From NCBI GenBank assembly GCA_031288035.1, contig JAITSG010000003.1, forward strand, positions 1 through 10,400: a stretch of DNA of 10,400 nucleotides, given 5' to 3'. The notes beneath the pieces are model-generated. The model did not search any database and was not told the DNA's origin. It worked only from the letters and a program-made list of their open reading frames with translations. The stretch comes from Rickettsiales bacterium. GTDB lineage: Bacteria; Pseudomonadota; Alphaproteobacteria; Rs-D84; CACZYB01. The number at the start of each line of letters is the position of its first letter. The stretch's first letter is position 1. Shown here piece by piece: positions 5,857 through 10,400 of this stretch. The position numbers were made by a program, and so were the translations under genes.

Positions 5857-6273
5857 TCAGTCTCCCTTTGCGAAGCCTCCCTCGTACATCGCGCCGTCGA
5901 GGAGCAGGGCCTTAACCATAGGCGCCGAACCAGGGGAATATGAAAAAAGCATCTCGACCCTCGGCGCCGGACCGCGTGCCGCGCTTTGCACGAACTCGTC
6001 CACCTTTTCGGCCCGCGTCTCGTTCAGATAGAACTTATAGGCGTCCCTGAACTCCCCCTTCGGGCAGATTTTATCCGGAAACTGCGCGCAGTCGGTATTG
6101 ACCCAATCCAGCCTAAGCCACACGTAATGGCCGCGGAACGGATCGATCGGATCGTACCCCGTCGCCGCGACCCTGACCTCCATCCCGGCAGATATCCCGC
6201 GCTCCAACAAACCTATCCATCCGGCCAGCGCGAATACCGGAAGCGCCAGCGCCAAATAGAGCCATTTCCTCAT
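5857..6273 (-). CDS. GDYXXLXY-family membrane-anchored protein
   Basis: 138-residue protein with an N-terminal membrane anchor (about residues 4-23) and a periplasmic beta-rich domain. The segment DPIDPFRGHYVWLRLDW (41-57) corresponds to the DPxDxFRGDYVxLxY signature of the GDYXXLXY family. Here the central residues are GHYVWLRL, so Asp is replaced by His and the final Tyr by Leu. Two cysteines (62 and 70) flank a short loop and could form a disulfide. Family members are commonly encoded beside DUF2157 proteins, as here; their function is unknown. ATG 6273-6271 overlaps the DUF2157 stop by ATGA, with GGGAGGAAG upstream, so translation is coupled. The frame extends upstream to 6429 inside DUF2157, but that extension is rich in Arg/Gly and has no ribosome site, so it was rejected. 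Last gene of the operon. Confidence 0.8.
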   Translation of the reverse strand: MRKWLYLALALPVFALAGWIGLLERGISAGMEVRVAATGYDPIDPFRGHYVWLRLDWVNTDCAQFPDKICPKGEFRDAYKFYLNETRAEKVDEFVQSAARGPAPRVEMLFSYSPGSAPMVKALLLDGAMYEGGFAKGD

Positions 6274-7430
6274 TTCTTCCTCCCTTTCGCCGCTTTCCTT
6301 GCCAAAGCGCCGGCCTTGATTCCGACACCCCTGGCTATCGCCCGCCATATGAAAAACACGCCGAGGAACACCGCGCCGACCACAACGAAGCCGAACCCGC
6401 GGAACAAAAGCGTTCCGAACTTTTCGCACAGGAATACGAACACGCGCAACGCGAACAAATCGAAGGCGAGACGGAACAGCCTCGGCCTATGCGCCCCGTG
6501 GAGGTAAAACATGGCTATAGCAAGAAGAAGCAAAGTGTTGACGAATCCGGAGTCTACGCCCCTTTCGCCAACCGAAACGAATTGCACCGCGAACGACCAT
6601 AGGAACGCCAGGCCGGCCAGCAGAGAACCGAGCCGCAAGCCCTTTCCCGCCGTCCCTCGCGTCACCAGCCAGAAAACCGCCAAAAACAGGGCGAATACGG
6701 CCAAAACAGGCCACATCCGCCCCATTATAGGCGCCGGCTCCGCGAATTCGAGAGCGAACGCGGCCATGCCAAACAGGGCGAGCCCCCACCATTTCGCGAC
6801 CGCCGAAAAATTCCCGCATACGCCGAACTTTTCGATAAGGATATGCTTCTGCACGAACAGCAGGCCAAGCGAGGCGTAAAGGATGGCGAGCACGTTCGCG
6901 GCTGTGCCGTCCCTAAATCCCCATACGGCCGCGGCCGCGTCGTATGCCTTGTCCGAGGCTATCCACACGAGCGCCCCGGCCCACGCCCAGCCGAGCCACG
7001 GCCCCTTGGAAACCAAAAGCGCGGGCAGGGACAGCGCGGCCCACACCATAAGGCCGTCCGCAAAATCCGAATCGAGCTGGTATATCTGGGCTACGAGGGC
7101 TATGTTCGCCGCAGCCATGGCCGCATAAGCCACGACAAAACCCTCGTGCGACAAATATCCGCCGCGCGAGCGCCATATCCCGTACGCAAGCGCGGCCTGC
7201 GCGCCCAATCCGACCGACAGCTTGAACGCCGCGGGTATGCCGTCCCAGTTGTGCGCGATTATCGACACCACGCCCCACGCGACGAACAATATCCCGGCAA
7301 GAAGGAATATGGACGAGAAGATCGAGCGCTTTCCCGCCTCGGCCTTCTCGAACCTTTCTATCGCCCCGGCCTGCGATTTCGTTATCAGCCCGCGCCTCGT
7401 CCAAGCCGACAGTTTTTTCCCTATTCCCAT
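6270..7430 (-). CDS. DUF2157 multi-spanning membrane protein
   Basis: 386-residue inner-membrane protein. The N-terminal cytoplasmic part, with WTRRGLITKSQAGAIERFE (10-28), is the typical DUF2157 beginning. It is followed by roughly ten hydrophobic helices, the first being IFSSIFLLAGILFVAWGVVSII. The stretch AHNWDGIPAAFKLSVG is a conserved-looking loop in such proteins. The C-terminus is basic (RKAAKGRKK). No enzymatic motif is seen and the family function is unknown; a transport or envelope role is only inferred. Start ATG 7430 has GGGGAGG about 5 bases upstream and lies 11 bases after the stop of the outer-membrane protein gene. It overlaps the GDYXXLXY gene by 4 bases. In many proteobacteria DUF2157 and GDYXXLXY are neighbours; being third behind two outer-membrane barrels is the unusual part. 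Confidence 0.85.
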   Translation of the reverse strand: MGIGKKLSAWTRRGLITKSQAGAIERFEKAEAGKRSIFSSIFLLAGILFVAWGVVSIIAHNWDGIPAAFKLSVGLGAQAALAYGIWRSRGGYLSHEGFVVAYAAMAAANIALVAQIYQLDSDFADGLMVWAALSLPALLVSKGPWLGWAWAGALVWIASDKAYDAAAAVWGFRDGTAANVLAILYASLGLLFVQKHILIEKFGVCGNFSAVAKWWGLALFGMAAFALEFAEPAPIMGRMWPVLAVFALFLAVFWLVTRGTAGKGLRLGSLLAGLAFLWSFAVQFVSVGERGVDSGFVNTLLLLAIAMFYLHGAHRPRLFRLAFDLFALRVFVFLCEKFGTLLFRGFGFVVVGAVFLGVFFIWRAIARGVGIKAGALARKAAKGRKK

Positions 7431-7441
7431 AAAAGCCTCCC

Positions 7442-8980
7442 CTAGAAGAAATACTTTATCTTCATGCCGTACTGCGTCGTCTTAAGCTTTCCCGATTCAT
7501 AAGACTTGTTGTCGACCCGGTGATCCTGATATTCGCTGGCGCCGTAAACGATACAGATCAGGGGATCCTCCTCGTCCCCGGAATACGCCTCAAACCCGTC
7601 CATGCACCCGATGCCATCGGCCGGAATGTACATCTCGTCCGTGGTGACCCAGTTCTTCGAAATCATGGCGCCGGAGGTCCGGACCTTGCCAAGATCGTGC
7701 CGCTTCCAGAAAAACTCTATCTGTATATTGTCCTCCAGCGGGATGGCGACGCCGGCCTCCAGGGCATAGCCTATACCGACGGTAGTCGCGCCGTGGAACG
7801 TGGTCTCCATGTCCGAATTAACGTACATTACGCAATATCCGGCCGGATCGGCGTCGGGATCTTCTTGCACGCACGGAGTGTCTAACAGAAGATCGCCGTC
7901 GTCCCCGTCGTCGACATAATACCCGTCCAGATCCAAGTCGTTGCCGGCATCGTCCGTCCACGTGTTCCACTCATCCGGATCGCGGATGGTATAGTCGTCT
8001 ATCTTGTTTACGGCCAGGCCCACGTGCGCGCCGACATACGGACGGAACATGCCGCCGGCGACGCGGCTGAACATATTGTCGAACCGGTATATGAAGCCGG
8101 CCGAAATGAAGTCGGACGTTATCTTTCCGCCGGAAACCTCGTACCCGTCTATCACCGTTACCTGCGGCTTGGCATCTTCCTCGAGATCCTCGCAATCCTC
8201 GACCTCTGGATCGCACTCCCCGTCGCCCTCGGCCCGCGCGAGCTTCGGCCTGGAGGACCGGCGCTGCTGCACCAAGGCGCGGGCATGGTCAAGGCCGAAG
8301 AACACGCTGCGCATGTTCGTTTTCGAGGACTTTCGCCCTATACGGCCCGCGGCCGCCGGCGGTTCCGCCCCGTCGCCGCCTATCGCCACGCATTCCTGAG
8401 CGTCCTCGTCCCATTCCTCCTCGCCTATCAGGCAGTCGTGCTCGTCGTATTCGTCCTCGTCCTCGTCCTCGGATACGCATTCCCCGAAATCCTCGTCCCA
8501 ATACTCGCCGTCCGGGCAGGTGGTGTCGACCGGCGTGTCGAACAGGCGCGTGTTTCCGCCATAGCCGAGGCCCTTGAAGCTGGTGTATCCGAACTCTATG
8601 TTGAGCTTGTTGTTTATCTTCCGCCCGACGCCGAACGAAGTGGCGGTGACCTTCTCGCCCAGCATCATGGTGGAGCTGGCCTCGCTCCCGTAATCGTACG
8701 AGCCCTCCTGGTTGACGCCGCCGCCCTTGTCCTGTCCGGTCATGTACGAAAAGAACGCGTACATGTTCGCGCCGGCGAATTCGCCGCTCTCGTCCCTGTT
8801 CTTCTGGCCATAGAAGTACATATACTTGTTCTTGCCGTACATGGGTATCTCGCTCGCCCTGCCCATGGGCTGGGCGTATATCGCGTTTATGCGCGGCGGG
8901 ACATAATACGCCGACGCCTGGGCAAAAGCCCGGGAGGCCAAGAAAACCGCAACCAGCAATGACAACAACCTTCTCGCCAT
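7442..8980 (-). CDS. Outer-membrane beta-barrel protein with acidic, Cys-rich loops (paralogue 1)
   Basis: 512 residues. Signal peptide 1-20 (MARRLLSLLVAVFLASRAFA, cut before Gln21). Alternating strands and a C-terminal strand TTQYGMKIKYFF ending in Phe mark an outer-membrane barrel. Two long insertions stand out. Residues about 150-275 are very acidic, with two repeats of a C-x-x-G-E...WDED..ECV unit (155-169, 183-198), an EDEDEDEYDE run and then a basic stretch. Residues about 334-385 contain DLDLDG (348-353). All ten cysteines (155, 168, 183, 197, 256, 263, 370, 383, 459, 476) fall in loop-like segments, suggesting disulfides in surface loops. The protein is clearly related to the next gene upstream: TFHGATT and FRPYVGAHVG match HFGATT and LVPYVGGGFG there. 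Start ATG 8980 overlaps the upstream stop (TGATG), with AGGGTGAT as ribosome site. Ligand or role unknown. Confidence 0.85.
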   Translation of the reverse strand: MARRLLSLLVAVFLASRAFAQASAYYVPPRINAIYAQPMGRASEIPMYGKNKYMYFYGQKNRDESGEFAGANMYAFFSYMTGQDKGGGVNQEGSYDYGSEASSTMMLGEKVTATSFGVGRKINNKLNIEFGYTSFKGLGYGGNTRLFDTPVDTTCPDGEYWDEDFGECVSEDEDEDEYDEHDCLIGEEEWDEDAQECVAIGGDGAEPPAAAGRIGRKSSKTNMRSVFFGLDHARALVQQRRSSRPKLARAEGDGECDPEVEDCEDLEEDAKPQVTVIDGYEVSGGKITSDFISAGFIYRFDNMFSRVAGGMFRPYVGAHVGLAVNKIDDYTIRDPDEWNTWTDDAGNDLDLDGYYVDDGDDGDLLLDTPCVQEDPDADPAGYCVMYVNSDMETTFHGATTVGIGYALEAGVAIPLEDNIQIEFFWKRHDLGKVRTSGAMISKNWVTTDEMYIPADGIGCMDGFEAYSGDEEDPLICIVYGASEYQDHRVDNKSYESGKLKTTQYGMKIKYFF

Positions 8981-10293
8981 CAGAATATCACCCTAAGCCT
9001 TATCCCCATTTCAGTCACGGAAAGCCTGCCGCTTTCGCCGACGCCGGACAGAAGCTCCTCGGAAACCTCGGGCTCCAGCTCGCACCATCCAGTGTCCGGA
9101 TTGTACACATAACCCAGATCCGCGGCGCCCGCCGCATAACAGTCCGGCATTCCCACGGTGTCGTCGTCGGTAACGTTCCCGTCGGCGTCGTAGAGAATCT
9201 CCACCCCGTCCACGTCCACGTCGGTACCTATTATGGTCACGGTCTCGTATTCGGCCAGGGCATCGCCCTTGGACGCTATGCGGCCGTAGTTCGTCTTCCG
9301 GTAATACAGGTCTATCTTCGTCTTCGGCGTCCAGTTGTACTCCACCCCGACCTCTATGTTCCAGGCCGCGCTCTTGGTCGTGGCGCCGAAATGGGTTATT
9401 ACGCCGTCGTACGAATAATAGCCGGAGTAATCGTCGCCCGTCTCCTCGTCATAATCTATGTTCATGAAGCCTTCGCCCCCGCTTTCCGCCTGAACGTCCC
9501 ATATGGGGGCATAGCCGGGGCCGACCGGGTCATACACGGCATAGTCGCCAAGGCGGTTGTACGAATATCCGAAACCGCCGCCGACATAGGGGACGAGCGT
9601 GGTCTTGAAAAAATCGGAATCTATCAGGTTTTCAAGCAGGTCAGCCAAGGGGAAATACACGTTGACCATGACCGCGGATACGCTGATGCTCCCGCCCTCG
9701 ACCTCGTAATCGTCGCGGTTTTCACGGTAGAAATCCAAAGTGCCGTCATAGTCTATGTCCTCCCAGACAGTGTAGTTCCAAACCTGGTCCCCGGCCTTCA
9801 TCCCGCCGCTCGAATACGAAAGGCCGGACATGGTCAAATACGAAACGTCTATCCTTGTCCCGCTGCGGCCCTGCGCGCCCACGCCTACGCCGACGGTCCT
9901 GGCCTTGGCCCCCTTCCAATAGCCCGGGTCGTTGTTCATGGGATAGTCTATGAAGTCGTTGCTTAACGCCGCGCCGTCGAACTTTCCGTCGGCGATCGAA
10001 AAATCCATATAGAAATGCGCGCCCGGGGCCAAGTCGGCCGCCGAACCAAACATGGTTTCGGGGATGGGCAGGCCGCCCGGCGTATAGACGACTTTCGGCT
10101 CGGGCAGCTGGAAAGAATAGGCGCTTGGACTGCGGTATCCGCGCAGCTGTATGTACGTGTTTTCGTCCATCACAGGGGCCTGGCGGTAATCGGTTACAAT
10201 TTTCGGTGCGGGAACATATTGCGCGCGCGCGAAGGGGGCGGTAACAAATACCACCACGAAAACAAGGACTTGTGCAATCTTAATCAGCCCCAT
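8980..10293 (-). CDS. Outer-membrane beta-barrel protein (paralogue 2)
   Basis: 437 residues, first gene of the envelope operon. Signal peptide 1-24 (ends PFARA, before QYVPAP), barrel-like strands throughout and a final strand MGIRLRVIF ending in Phe. It has loops rich in Asp, Gly and Tyr with calcium-type motifs: D179-x-D-x-D-G-x-x-D187 and D358-x-D-x-D-G, then DADGNVTDD (369-377). Two cysteines (385, 404) flank a loop. It is homologous to the following gene, mainly in HFGATT (301-306) to KTNYGRIASKG (333-343) and in PYVGGGFGYSYNRLGDYAVYDP (235-256). The start at 10293 is chosen because AAGGAG sits just upstream and the signal peptide begins there. The frame is open to 10338, but that would include the -10 box. 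Similar small opacity-like barrels exist in many alphaproteobacteria; no precise family is recognised. Confidence 0.85.
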   Translation of the reverse strand: MGLIKIAQVLVFVVVFVTAPFARAQYVPAPKIVTDYRQAPVMDENTYIQLRGYRSPSAYSFQLPEPKVVYTPGGLPIPETMFGSAADLAPGAHFYMDFSIADGKFDGAALSNDFIDYPMNNDPGYWKGAKARTVGVGVGAQGRSGTRIDVSYLTMSGLSYSSGGMKAGDQVWNYTVWEDIDYDGTLDFYRENRDDYEVEGGSISVSAVMVNVYFPLADLLENLIDSDFFKTTLVPYVGGGFGYSYNRLGDYAVYDPVGPGYAPIWDVQAESGGEGFMNIDYDEETGDDYSGYYSYDGVITHFGATTKSAAWNIEVGVEYNWTPKTKIDLYYRKTNYGRIASKGDALAEYETVTIIGTDVDVDGVEILYDADGNVTDDDTVGMPDCYAAGAADLGYVYNPDTGWCELEPEVSEELLSGVGESGRLSVTEMGIRLRVIF

Positions 10294-10314
10294 ATACTCC
10301 TTCCTTACCCTCTT

Positions 10315-10363
10315 ATTATACCATATTTTCGGGGGCAAAAAAAGAAGTATTTTGTAATATTTT
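10315..10363 (-). promoter_or_regulatory. Extended -10 promoter of the envelope operon, with UP-like tract
   Basis: On the minus strand, a perfect TATAAT (10320-10315) preceded by TGG, forming an extended -10 (TGnTATAAT). The -35 position holds only a T run (10343-10338). An A/T tract at 10348-10363, at the place expected for an RNA polymerase alpha-subunit UP element, may compensate. The predicted start is near 10308, with a 15-base leader containing AAGGAG. Confidence 0.65.
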
Positions 10364-10400
10364 GCGGGGCAAACGAGATTCCAGACACGCCGGATTAGCC
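10364..10400. other. Right-edge intergenic sequence with nothing recognised
   Basis: The remaining 37 bases before the right edge show no start, stop-linked frame of weight, hairpin or tRNA-like end on either strand. They may belong to the end of a gene outside the window. Confidence 0.3.

Noticed and set aside
6274..6429. N-terminal extension of the GDYXXLXY protein into the DUF2157 gene
   Set aside because: Arg-rich, no ribosome site; the internal ATG has a strong one and gives a normal membrane anchor.
8024..9966. Two long plus-strand frames opposite the barrel genes
   Set aside because: They lack ribosome sites and the minus frames show signal peptides and barrel features. The hydrophobic Val/Leu-rich look comes from reading Asp/Glu codons backwards.
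10321..10400. tRNA or repeat at the right edge
   Set aside because: No cloverleaf arms or T-loop consensus on either strand; the only pattern is the A/T tract assigned to the promoter.

Overview
The window reads as chromosomal DNA of an uncultured Gram-negative bacterium, most likely an alphaproteobacterium. The supports are two outer-membrane beta-barrel proteins with signal peptides, a lipoprotein-type spanin, an L25/Ctc ribosomal protein with a long tail, ObgE, and sigma70-like promoters (TTGACA/TATAAT types). Base composition is fairly GC-rich, yet isoleucine is often written ATA. The lineage call is inference; no rRNA or tRNA gene is present to anchor it.

Left edge (1-431): a minus-strand phage-type lysis remnant with its own promoter. 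A small membrane protein (i-spanin/Rz-like) overlaps out of frame with a Cys-rich lipoprotein (o-spanin/Rz1-like). A further gene may begin by a TTGA overlap and run off the edge. Back to back with it, a consensus promoter drives an APH-fold kinase-like protein (472-1404, plus strand), apparently from a leaderless mRNA. Then comes an 87-codon two-helix membrane protein frame (1461-1724). It has a near-perfect promoter and Shine-Dalgarno site, but AAG stands where ATG is expected.

Middle (1751-5757, minus strand): rplY (L25) with a strong promoter, epmA (EF-P beta-lysine ligase), and then obgE with its own promoter and almost no leader. obgE is followed after one base by an unrecognised 325-residue protein. 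Between epmA and obgE, a plus-strand promoter faces into an antisense frame of about 83-100 codons that overlaps the end of epmA.

Right (5857-10400, minus strand): an operon from one extended -10 promoter. It encodes two paralogous outer-membrane barrels (stop/start TGATG overlap), a DUF2157 multi-spanning membrane protein (11-base gap) and a GDYXXLXY-type membrane-anchored protein (ATGA overlap). The barrels carry long acidic loops with paired cysteines and DxDxDG calcium-type motifs. Translational coupling suggests the four products act together at the envelope, but the role is unknown.

The most interesting items are the envelope operon, the AAG-start frame, the leaderless promoters and the orphan protein behind obgE. 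No rRNA, tRNA, CRISPR array, insertion sequence or convincing intrinsic terminator was found, and no gene-free stretch exceeds 300 bases.
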